The notes beneath the pieces were generated by a model. It was not told the DNA's origin and did no database searches. It was given only the letters and a program-made list of their open reading frames with translations. A program made the position numbers and the translations under genes. DNA of 64,000 nt from the NCBI GenBank assembly GCA_000717735.1, contig JOBE01000014.1, forward strand, positions 62,001-126,000, written 5' to 3'. Positions 1-6,536 of the stretch are shown here, one piece after another. The DNA comes from Streptomyces griseoluteus (GTDB taxonomy: Bacteria; Actinomycetota; Actinomycetes; Streptomycetales; Streptomycetaceae). How positions within the stretch are numbered: the first letter of the stretch is position 1; every line of letters starts with the position of its first letter.

Positions 1-34
1 GGCCGCGATTACCAAGTTTTGGTAAAGCGCGGCC
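1..34 (-). terminator. Hairpin downstream of the thioredoxin/TPR gene
   Basis: GGCCGCG (1-7) pairs with CGCGGCC (28-34). After a small internal mismatch, TTACCAA (9-15) pairs with TTGGTAA (19-25). It lies 27 bp past the stop of the minus-strand thioredoxin-like gene, so it is probably that gene's terminator. The window edge hides whatever lies to the left. Confidence 0.55.
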
Positions 35-61
35 GCCATTTGTCACCGTGTTGCCAAATCG

Positions 62-1033
62 TCAGAACAGCACGCGGGCCAGAGCCTGCCGGGCGGCCGT
101 GACCCTCGGGTCCTCGGCACCGATCACCTCGAACAGTTCCAGGAGCCGCAGCCGCGCCGCGTCCCGGTCCTCGCCGACCGTGCGGCGCACGGTCTCCACG
201 AGGCGCCCGAAGGCGTCCTGCACATGACCGCCCACCAGATCGAGGTCGGCGGCGGCGATCTGCGCGGTGACGTCGGCCGGGTTCTCCGCGGCGTTCTTGC
301 GGACGGCACCCGGGTCCAGGTCCTGCACCCGGGCGAGCAGTTCGGCCTGAGCGAGGCCGAGCTTGGCCTCCGGGTGGGCCGGGTCGTCGGCGAGCACGTT
401 CTTGTACGCCTGGACCGCGCCGGCCAGGTCACCCGCGTCGAGCGCGGACAGGGCCGCTTCGAGGAGGGCGTCGTACGGGCCGACGACCTGACGCTCGGCC
501 ACCGGACCGCCCTCGGAGGCGTCCGCGTCGACGGCGATGCCGGTGAGGCCGAAGCGCTCCTCGCCGATCTGGATCAGCTGGTCGAGGGTCTCGCGGATCT
601 GGGCCTCGGGCACCGCGCCCTGGAAGAGCGGCAGCGCCTGACCGGCGACCACCGCGAAAACGGCCGGAATTCCCTGGATGCCGAACTGCTGCATCAGCAT
701 CTGGTTGGCGTCGACGTCGATCTTCGCGAGCAGGAAGCGGCCGTCGTACTCGACGGCGAGCCGCTCAAGGAGGGGGCCGAGCTGCTTGCAGGGCTCACAC
801 CACTCGGCCCAGAAGTCGAGGACGACCGGGACCTCGGCGGAACGCTGGAGCACATCGCGCTCGAAGCCGGCCTCGTCGACGTCGATCACCAGGGCGGAGG
901 GGGGCACCGCGGCGGAGCCACCCTGCCGGGCGGCTTCGGCGCGCGCCTGCTCCGCCTTCGCCTTGGCCTCTCCGGCCGCCTTCACCGCGGCGAGGTCGAC
1001 GACGCCGCTCATGGACATGTTTCGGGGCTGCAT
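62..1033 (-). CDS. Thioredoxin-domain / tetratricopeptide protein (YbbN-like co-chaperone)
   Basis: 323 aa. An Ala-rich N-terminus is followed by a thioredoxin fold at about residues 55-155, with the redox-type motif WAEWCEPCKQ and the cis-proline motif GIPAV. An alpha-helical TPR-like half rich in ALDAGD and LGLAQ motifs follows (about 190-320). This is the architecture of YbbN/CnoX, a cytoplasmic co-chaperone, although here the CxxC is intact. The ATG at 1033 was chosen because a GGGGAGG ribosome site lies about 8 nt upstream. The frame stays open to 1132, but that part looks non-coding. It is divergent from the TetR gene, across a leader containing strong hairpins. Confidence 0.9.
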   Translation of the reverse strand: MQPRNMSMSGVVDLAAVKAAGEAKAKAEQARAEAARQGGSAAVPPSALVIDVDEAGFERDVLQRSAEVPVVLDFWAEWCEPCKQLGPLLERLAVEYDGRFLLAKIDVDANQMLMQQFGIQGIPAVFAVVAGQALPLFQGAVPEAQIRETLDQLIQIGEERFGLTGIAVDADASEGGPVAERQVVGPYDALLEAALSALDAGDLAGAVQAYKNVLADDPAHPEAKLGLAQAELLARVQDLDPGAVRKNAAENPADVTAQIAAADLDLVGGHVQDAFGRLVETVRRTVGEDRDAARLRLLELFEVIGAEDPRVTAARQALARVLF

Positions 1034-1079
1034 GCGTACATCCTCCCCCTTCCGCGCGCGTAACCGGTAAGTCATGGCT

Positions 1080-1221
1080 GAACCGTGCCGTCCGCACGTC
1101 TCCCGCCGGTGTGCGAGACGTGGGGGCGACACGGTTCTTCGTCTTCGGTTCGCACCGGGTCCCCACCCGGTGCCAGGTTGTCGCTCGGGCCGCTCAAAGC
1201 CTTTCGCTACGGGTCGTAGCG
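1080..1221. promoter_or_regulatory. Structured divergent intergenic region with three inverted repeats
   Basis: The 298-bp gap between two divergent genes (1034-1331) holds three inverted repeats. In the first, GAACCGTG (1080-1087) pairs with CACGGTTC (1130-1137) around an inner pair, CACGTCTC (1095-1102) with GAGACGTG (1115-1122). The second is GCACCGGG with CCCGGTGC, at about 1150-1172. The third is CGCTACG-GGT-CGTAGCG (1205-1221), whose size suits a repressor operator. The first two would fold in the 5-prime leader of the thioredoxin/TPR mRNA. No riboswitch class was recognised. Confidence 0.45.
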
Positions 1222-1331
1222 TAACTCTCCCGGGGGATCGGCGGGGAGGGCCGAGGAGCGATCCGCCCGGTGAACTGCCTCACATCACGCGCCTCTGGCG
1301 CCGTACCTACCGGCGGGTATGGTCGACGTTC

Positions 1332-1964
1332 ATGTGTAGCCGCACCAAGCCCCGCAGCAGCCGTACCGGGCGCCCCCGCTCCACCGAGGCCGACGCGGCC
1401 ATCCTGGAGGCGACCCGCGCGGCCCTGGTCGAGCTGGGCTGGTCCAAGCTCACGATGGGGGACGTCGCCGGCCGCGCGGGGGTTGCGAAGACGACCCTGT
1501 ACCGCCGCTGGGCCAACAAGAACGAACTCGTCGTGGACGCCGTCGCCGTCCTCTTCGACGAACTCGAACTGCCCGACCTGGGTTCCCTCCAGGCCGACAT
1601 CGAGCACGTCGTCCTGCAGTTCGCGGCCCTCCTCGAACGCCCCGAGACCAAGACGGCCCTGATGGCGGTGGTGGCCGAGTCGACCCGGGACGCGCCGCTG
1701 CGCGAGCGCATCCGCGCCTCGATCGTCGACCGCCAGAAGCGGCTCGTCCTGACGGGCCGGCGGCGGGCGCAGGAGCGCGGCGAACTCCCCGCGGACCGCG
1801 ATCCGGAGGCCGTGGACGCCACCGACGACCTGATCTTCGACGTCATCGCGGGCGCGGTCGTCCACCGCGCCCTGGTCAGCGCCGAGCCGGTCGACGAGAA
1901 CTGGGTGGCCCGCCTCTCGGCGCTCCTGGTGGGCGGCCTGGGAGCGGTGGCGGCCCTCGGCTGA
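1332..1964 (+). CDS. TetR/AcrR-family transcriptional regulator
   Basis: 210 aa. The N-terminal helix-turn-helix (about residues 15-65) includes LTMGDVAGRAGVAKTTLYRRW, the typical TetR recognition helix. The C-terminal ligand-binding half is all helical. The start is the ATG at 1332. No good ribosome site precedes it, so the mRNA may be leaderless. The open frame upstream to 1074 looks non-coding. The palindrome at 1205-1221 is a plausible autoregulatory operator. The nearest downstream target is the oxidoreductase gene 25 bp further on. Confidence 0.9.
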   Translation: MCSRTKPRSSRTGRPRSTEADAAILEATRAALVELGWSKLTMGDVAGRAGVAKTTLYRRWANKNELVVDAVAVLFDELELPDLGSLQADIEHVVLQFAALLERPETKTALMAVVAESTRDAPLRERIRASIVDRQKRLVLTGRRRAQERGELPADRDPEAVDATDDLIFDVIAGAVVHRALVSAEPVDENWVARLSALLVGGLGAVAALG

Positions 1965-1989
1965 ACGCCGGCGGCCGGGACCCCCTACC

Positions 1990-2409
1990 GTGACGGCCAT
2001 GATCGTTCATCTCACGGACTCGGTCCGCGCACTGCTCGACGACATCAACCCGGCCGTCCTGGCCACGATCCAGCCCGACGGCTCCCCGCAGACCTCGGTC
2101 GTGTGGGTCGGCCGCGACGGCGACGACGTGCTGATCTCCAGCCAGGAAGGCCGCCGCAAGATCAAGAACATCCGGGCCGACGCACGGGTCAGCCTCACCG
2201 TCCACGACCGCAACGACCCGGACGTCTACGCGGAGATACGGGGTACGGCGACGGTCACCGAGGACGCCGGCCGCGCGCTGGCCGTGGCGCTCGCGGAGAG
2301 CTACGAGGGCGAGGGCGCCGGGCAGGAGTACCTGGAGCTGCCGCCGGAGCAGGTCCGGGTGGCCGTCCGGATCACCCCGACGAAGATCGTGGGCACGGCC
2401 ACCAAGTAA
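1990..2409 (+). CDS. PPOX-class F420-dependent oxidoreductase (pyridoxamine-phosphate-oxidase fold)
   Basis: 139 aa, one split-barrel flavin/deazaflavin-binding domain. Family features are the opening PAVLATIQPDGSPQTSVVWV strand pair, RKIKNIRADARVSLTV, and a C-terminal VRITPTKIVG strand. Members reduce unsaturated substrates with F420H2; the substrate of this one is unknown. The first start is GTG 1990. ATG 1999 (MIVHLTD) is an alternative. The gene lies 25 bp after the TetR gene on the same strand, so the two are probably co-transcribed. It ends at a strong hairpin shared with the convergent icmA. Confidence 0.88.
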   Translation: MTAMIVHLTDSVRALLDDINPAVLATIQPDGSPQTSVVWVGRDGDDVLISSQEGRRKIKNIRADARVSLTVHDRNDPDVYAEIRGTATVTEDAGRALAVALAESYEGEGAGQEYLELPPEQVRVAVRITPTKIVGTATK

Positions 2410-2434
2410 GTCACCTCGCGGTCCGCCCGTGTAC

Positions 2435-2472
2435 GACGGGGGCGGTACGGGAGTTCCCGTACCGCCCCCGTC
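2435..2472. terminator. Bidirectional terminator between the PPOX gene and icmA
   Basis: A perfect 18-bp stem (GACGGGGGCGGTACGGGA at 2435-2452 with its complement at 2455-2472) and a 2-nt loop sit between the convergent stops at 2409 and 2486. Confidence 0.85.
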
Positions 2473-2485
2473 CCATGGCAGGGGA

Positions 2486-4186
2486 TCAGAAGCCCGGGGG
2501 CTCCGTGTAGACGCCCCACTCGTCGCGCAGCGCGTCGCAGATCTCGCCGAGCGTGGCCTCGGCCCGTACGGCCTCCAGCATCGGGACGATCATGTTGGAG
2601 CCGTCGCGGGCGGCCTTCAGCATCGCGTCGATCGAGGCGCGGACCTTGGCGTCGTCCCGGCGCTCCCTGCGCTCGCCGAGGGTCCGCACCTGGTCCCGCT
2701 CGACCTCGTGGCTGACCCGCAGGATCTCCAGGTCACCGGTGACCGAGCCGTGGTGGACGTTGACGCCGACGACCCGCTTGTCGCCCTTCTCCAGGGACCG
2801 CTGGTACTGGAAGGCGGACTCGGCGATCTCGCCGGTGAACCAGCCGTCCTCGATGCCGCGCAGGATGCCGGAGGTGATCGGGCCGATCGGGTGCTGCCCG
2901 TCCGGGTGGGCGCGGCGGCCGCGCTCCTTGATCTGGTCGAAGATCTTCTCGGCGTCGGCCTCGATGCGGTCGGTGAGCTGCTCGACGTACCAGGAGCCGC
3001 CCAGCGGGTCGGCGACGTTGGCGACGCCGGTCTCCTCCATCAGCACCTGCTGGGTGCGCAGCGCGATCTCGGCGGCCTGGGCGCTGGGGAGCGCGAGGGT
3101 CTCGTCGAGGGCGTTGGTGTGGAGGGAGTTGGTGCCGCCGAGGACGGCGGAGAGGGCCTCGACGGCGGTGCGTACGACGTTGTTGTACGGCTGCTGGGCG
3201 GTGAGGGAGACACCGGCGGTCTGGGTGTGGAAGCGGAGCCACTGCGCCTTGTCGGTCTTGGCGCCGTAGACCTCCTTCATCCAGCGCGCCCAGATGCGGC
3301 GGGCGGCGCGGAACTTGGCGATCTCCTCGAAGAAGTCGAGGTGGGCGTCGAAGAAGAAGGAGAGGCCGGGGGCGAAGACGTCCACGTCGAGGCCGCGGCT
3401 GAGGCCGAGCTCGACGTAGCCGAAGCCGTCGGCGAGGGTGTACGCGAGCTCCTGCGCGGCCGTCGCACCGGCCTCGCGGATGTGGTAGCCGGAGACGGAG
3501 AGCGGCTTGTACGCGGGGATGCCCTGCGCGCAGTGCTCCATGAGGTCGCCGATGAGACGCAGATGGGGCTCGGGCTCGAAGAGCCACTCCTTCTGCGCGA
3601 TGTACTCCTTGAAGATGTCGGTCTGGAGCGTGCCGTTGAGCAGGGCCGGGTCGACGCCCTGGCGCTCGGCGGCGACCAGGTACATGCAGAAGACCGGGAC
3701 GGCGGGCCCGGAGATCGTCATGGAGGTCGTGACGTCGCCGAGCGGGATGTCCTTGAAGAGGACCTCCATGTCGGCGGCGGAGTCGATGGCGACTCCGCAG
3801 TGGCCGACCTCGCCGAGGGAGCGGGGGTCGTCGGAGTCGCGGCCCATGAGGGTCGGCATGTCGAAGGCGACGGAGAGGCCGCCGCCGCCGGCCTCCAGGA
3901 TCATCTTGTAGCGCTCGTTGGTCTGCTCGGCGTTGCCGAAGCCGGCGAACTGGCGGATGGTCCAGGTCCGGCCCCGGTAGCCGGTCGCGTGGAGTCCCCG
4001 GGTGAAGGGGTACTCGCCGGGCCAGCCGATGCGCTCGAACCCCTCGTAGGTGTCGCCGGGCCGGGGCCCGTAGACGGGCTCGACGTCGTCACCGGAGAGC
4101 GTGGTGAAGTCGGCGTCCCGCTTGCGGGCCTTGTCGTAACGGGCCTGCCAGCGTCGGCGGCCTTCCTCGATCGCGTCAGCGTCCAT
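2486..4186 (-). CDS. icmA: Isobutyryl-CoA mutase large subunit (B12-dependent acyl-CoA mutase)
   Basis: 566 aa, the length of IcmA. It interconverts isobutyryl-CoA and n-butyryl-CoA using adenosylcobalamin, together with a separate small B12-binding subunit. Residues that separate IcmA from methylmalonyl-CoA mutase are present: Phe80 in TIRQFAGF (Tyr in MCM) and Gln198 in KEYIAQKEW (Arg in MCM). There is no C-terminal B12 domain, as expected for the large subunit. The small-subunit gene icmB is not in this window. The start is ATG 4186, seven bases from a perfect palindrome. meaB, the epimerase and the adenosyltransferase elsewhere in the window serve related B12 chemistry. Confidence 0.95.
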   Translation of the reverse strand: MDADAIEEGRRRWQARYDKARKRDADFTTLSGDDVEPVYGPRPGDTYEGFERIGWPGEYPFTRGLHATGYRGRTWTIRQFAGFGNAEQTNERYKMILEAGGGGLSVAFDMPTLMGRDSDDPRSLGEVGHCGVAIDSAADMEVLFKDIPLGDVTTSMTISGPAVPVFCMYLVAAERQGVDPALLNGTLQTDIFKEYIAQKEWLFEPEPHLRLIGDLMEHCAQGIPAYKPLSVSGYHIREAGATAAQELAYTLADGFGYVELGLSRGLDVDVFAPGLSFFFDAHLDFFEEIAKFRAARRIWARWMKEVYGAKTDKAQWLRFHTQTAGVSLTAQQPYNNVVRTAVEALSAVLGGTNSLHTNALDETLALPSAQAAEIALRTQQVLMEETGVANVADPLGGSWYVEQLTDRIEADAEKIFDQIKERGRRAHPDGQHPIGPITSGILRGIEDGWFTGEIAESAFQYQRSLEKGDKRVVGVNVHHGSVTGDLEILRVSHEVERDQVRTLGERRERRDDAKVRASIDAMLKAARDGSNMIVPMLEAVRAEATLGEICDALRDEWGVYTEPPGF

Positions 4187-4193
4187 GCTTCGA

Positions 4194-4217
4194 ATTTACT
4201 AGGACGTCCTAGTAAAT
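4194..4217. promoter_or_regulatory. Perfect 24-bp palindrome at the icmA start, probable operator
   Basis: The half-site ATTTACTAGGAC is followed by its exact reverse complement, with no spacer. It ends 7 bp before the icmA ATG, so a bound protein would block the promoter or transcript start. Length and symmetry fit a TetR-type operator. The cognate regulator was not identified. Confidence 0.75.
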
Positions 4218-4227
4218 GTCGATGGCA

Positions 4228-4253
4228 AACCCCCGCACATCAGTGCGGGGGTT
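4228..4253 (-). terminator. Terminator of the DUF3817 gene
   Basis: An 11-bp perfect stem AACCCCCGCAC / GTGCGGGGGTT with loop ATCA lies directly after the stop at 4258 and upstream of the icmA operator. Confidence 0.85.
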
Positions 4254-4257
4254 CGGG

Positions 4258-4590
4258 TCAGGCCTTGGCCGGCTGCGGCTGCGCGCCGCTGACCAGCGGA
4301 AGCGTCTCGGCGACGATCTTGCGCTCGACGAAGAACGCGGCGAAGGGAATCGTCCCGGACAGCAGCACCCAGAGCAGCTTGCCGAACGGCCACCGCGCCT
4401 TGGAGCCCAGGTCGAAGGCGAAGACGAGGTAGATGATGTAGAGAACGCCGTGAGCCTGGGAGACCGCGAAGGTCACGTCCTCGCCCATGTCGAACCCGTA
4501 CTTGAAGACCATGCACGTGCAGAGCACGAGGAGCATGACGGCGGTGATGTACGCCATGACGCGGTAGCGGGTCAGCACGCTGGATTTCAT
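4258..4590 (-). CDS. DUF3817 integral membrane protein
   Basis: 110 aa. There are three or four predicted membrane segments (about residues 11-31, 42-60, 68-90), with the DUF3817 signatures SQAHGVLYIIYLVFAFDL and PFAAFFVERK near the end. The function of the family is unknown. The start is ATG 4590. It is separated from the upstream MarR gene by 126 bp containing short GGGACCC repeats, and has its own terminator. A second DUF3817 gene lies at 12929-13282. Confidence 0.85.
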   Translation of the reverse strand: MKSSVLTRYRVMAYITAVMLLVLCTCMVFKYGFDMGEDVTFAVSQAHGVLYIIYLVFAFDLGSKARWPFGKLLWVLLSGTIPFAAFFVERKIVAETLPLVSGAQPQPAKA

Positions 4591-4659
4591 GCCGTCGAGC
4601 GTAACCGCACGATCCGGGCGATCTTCGCGCGGGTCGGGCCTCGGTGCGGACGCGGGTCA

Positions 4660-4711
4660 GGACCCGGGAGACGCACAGGCCGGGACCCGGGACCCGGGAC
4701 CCGGGAGACGC
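4660..4711. repeat. GGGACCC heptamer array
   Basis: Three contiguous GGGACCC heptamers (4682-4702) are flanked by two copies of GGACCCGGGAGACGC (4660-4674 and 4697-4711). The array is in the 126-bp gap between the MarR and DUF3817 genes. It is a simple-sequence expansion with no evident function. Confidence 0.7.
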
Positions 4712-4716
4712 TCGGC

Positions 4717-5226
4717 TCAGGACTCGTCGAAGTCGTGCGCCGCGACCCGCAGCGGCCTGAGCATCGCGAAGATCTCGGCGCACTCCTCCGCGTCGTACGC
4801 CCCGAGCCCGAACTCCATCTCCATCAGGTCGCGGGTCGCGGCCTCGACCACCTCGCGGCCCTTCTCCGTGATGGTGGCGAGGGTGCCGCGGCCGTCGTTG
4901 GGGTTGGGGCGCTTGGCCACCAGGCCGGACTTCACGAGGCGGTCCACCGTGTTCGTCACCGAGGTGGGGTGGACCATCAGCCGCTCGCCGATCTTCGACA
5001 TCGGCAGCTCGCCCGCCTTCGAGAAGGTGAGCAGCACCAGGGCTTCGTACCGCGCGAAGGTCAGCCCGTACGGCTTGACGACGGCGTCGACCTCCGCGAG
5101 GAGGATCTGGTGGGCGCGCATGATCGAGGTGATCGCGGCCATCGAGGGGACCGGGCCCCAGCGCTTCTGCCAGAGTTCGTCGGCTCGGGCGATGGGGTCG
5201 AAGGGGAGACTGAGCGGCTTCGGCAC
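4717..5226 (-). CDS. MarR-family transcriptional regulator
   Basis: 169 aa. Winged helix-turn-helix at about residues 60-130: LTFARYEALVLLTFSKAGELPMSKIGERL, then VHPTSVTNTVDRLVKSGLV and the wing sequence RPNPNDGRGTLATITEKG. Start ATG 5226. A GACTGGC/GCCGGTC inverted repeat 15 bp upstream is a likely autoregulatory site. It is divergent from the GH6 gene. No ligand can be inferred. Confidence 0.88.
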   Translation of the reverse strand: MPKPLSLPFDPIARADELWQKRWGPVPSMAAITSIMRAHQILLAEVDAVVKPYGLTFARYEALVLLTFSKAGELPMSKIGERLMVHPTSVTNTVDRLVKSGLVAKRPNPNDGRGTLATITEKGREVVEAATRDLMEMEFGLGAYDAEECAEIFAMLRPLRVAAHDFDES

Positions 5227-5240
5227 CCGTCGACCTTACC

Positions 5241-5259
5241 GACTGGCCATATGCCGGTC
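5241..5259. promoter_or_regulatory. Candidate MarR operator
   Basis: GACTGGC and GCCGGTC form an inverted repeat (six of seven positions paired) around a 5-bp spacer, 15 bp upstream of the MarR start. Size and position suit autorepression. Confidence 0.45.
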
Positions 5260-5433
5260 AGCCCCGTCTCGCCTTTCGGTCGGCCCCTCCGGCACGGCGT
5301 ACGACCGGCGGGTGCCGAGCGCCCGTGATCGCGGTGTCGCAGCCCGGCGCGGACCTGCCCTCATGCCACGATGGCCCGGAATGCTGCATAAGACACGGTT
5401 TCGTACCGTCCCGTACCCGACCCTGGGGGCCGG

Positions 5434-6450
5434 ATGTCCCGCCGCACCGTCACCGCCGTCGCCCTGACCCTGCTCTCCGCGCTGCTCCTGACCGGCTGCG
5501 GCGAGGACGCGCCCCCGAAGGGTCCCGTCGGCCCGCCGTCCTCGCGCGGTGAGACCGCGGCCCCGGCGAGCGGCTCGCCGTTCTGGGTCGACCCGGAGAG
5601 CGACGCGGCAAAGCAGGTCCGGCAGTACGAGGCGCAGGGCAGGACCGAGGACGCCGAGGTCCTGAAGCGGATCGCGGACCGGCCTGTCGCGGACTGGCCG
5701 GCCGGGGACGATCCCGTACCGGATGTCACGAGGGCGGTGCGGGGCGCGGCGGCGGAGAACCGTACGGCCGTCTTCGTCGCGTACAACATCCCGCACCGCG
5801 ACTGCGGGATGTACTCGGCGGGCGGCTCGCACGACGCGCAGGCCTACCGGGACTGGATCGACTCCTTCGCGACCGCGCTCGGGGAGACCTCGGCGATCGT
5901 CGTCCTGGAGCCGGACGCGGTGCCGCACATCGTGGACGGCTGCACCCCGGCGCAGTACCACGACGAGCGGTACGAGCTGCTCGCCGGGGCGATCGAGCGG
6001 CTCAAGCGGCAGCCGCGCACCCGGGTCTATCTGGACGCGGGCAATCCGGCCTGGATCGACGATCCGGGCAAGCTGGTGGAGCCGCTGCGCCGGGCGGGTG
6101 TCGCCCGCGCGGACGGCTTCTCGCTGAACGTGTCCAACTTCCAGACGAACGACTCGGTGCGGAGCTTCGGCGCGACGCTCTCCGGGCTGCTCGGCGGCAC
6201 CCACTTCACGGTCGACACCAGCCGCAACGGCGACGGTCCCCTCCCGGGTGACCGGGCGGAGGCCTGGTGCAACCCGCCGGGCCGGGCCCTCGGCGTACCG
6301 CCGACGGACCGGACCGGGGACGAACTGGTCGACGCGTATCTGTGGATCAAGCGGCCGGGCGACTCGGACGGCCAGTGCAGGGGCGGCCCGGCGGCCGGGA
6401 CCTGGTGGCCGGACTACGCCCTGGGCCTGGCGCGCAGGGCGAAGTCCTAG
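5434..6450 (+). CDS. cslZ: Secreted lipoprotein, glycoside hydrolase family 6 (endoglucanase, CslZ-type)
   Basis: 338 aa. The lipoprotein signal ends in the lipobox LLLTGCGED. The rest is a GH6 barrel: FVAYNIPHRDCGMYSAGG, VVLEPDAVPHI, YLDAGNPAWI, GFSLNVSNFQ, FTVDTSRNGDGP and WCNPPGRALG match the conserved GH6 blocks. The enzyme should cleave beta-1,4-glucan at the outer membrane surface. It converges on glxA-cslA, the locus that makes the beta-glucan at hyphal tips, and matches the endoglucanase of the known cslA-glxA-cslZ set. Its stop codon lies inside the first arm of a large inverted repeat. Confidence 0.85.
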   Translation: MSRRTVTAVALTLLSALLLTGCGEDAPPKGPVGPPSSRGETAAPASGSPFWVDPESDAAKQVRQYEAQGRTEDAEVLKRIADRPVADWPAGDDPVPDVTRAVRGAAAENRTAVFVAYNIPHRDCGMYSAGGSHDAQAYRDWIDSFATALGETSAIVVLEPDAVPHIVDGCTPAQYHDERYELLAGAIERLKRQPRTRVYLDAGNPAWIDDPGKLVEPLRRAGVARADGFSLNVSNFQTNDSVRSFGATLSGLLGGTHFTVDTSRNGDGPLPGDRAEAWCNPPGRALGVPPTDRTGDELVDAYLWIKRPGDSDGQCRGGPAAGTWWPDYALGLARRAKS

Positions 6451-6526
6451 GGCCTCTCGTTCGGATCATGCCGGGCCCGCGGGGTCTGGCACCCTGATCC
6501 GGCCTGGTCCGAACGAAAGACCCTAG
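6447..6526. terminator. Long inverted repeat between GH6 gene and glxA
   Basis: Two 19-bp arms (6447-6465 and 6508-6526; CTAGGG.. and ..CCCTAG, two mismatches) enclose 42 bp with further complementarity (TGCC..GGCA). The element begins in the GH6 stop codon and ends 11 bp before the glxA stop. It can act as a bidirectional terminator. The TCGTTCGGATCATGCC-type arms resemble a sequence that I recall from other Streptomyces intergenic regions, so it may be a dispersed repeat. Confidence 0.65.
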
Positions 6527-6536
6527 CGAAGGCCGG

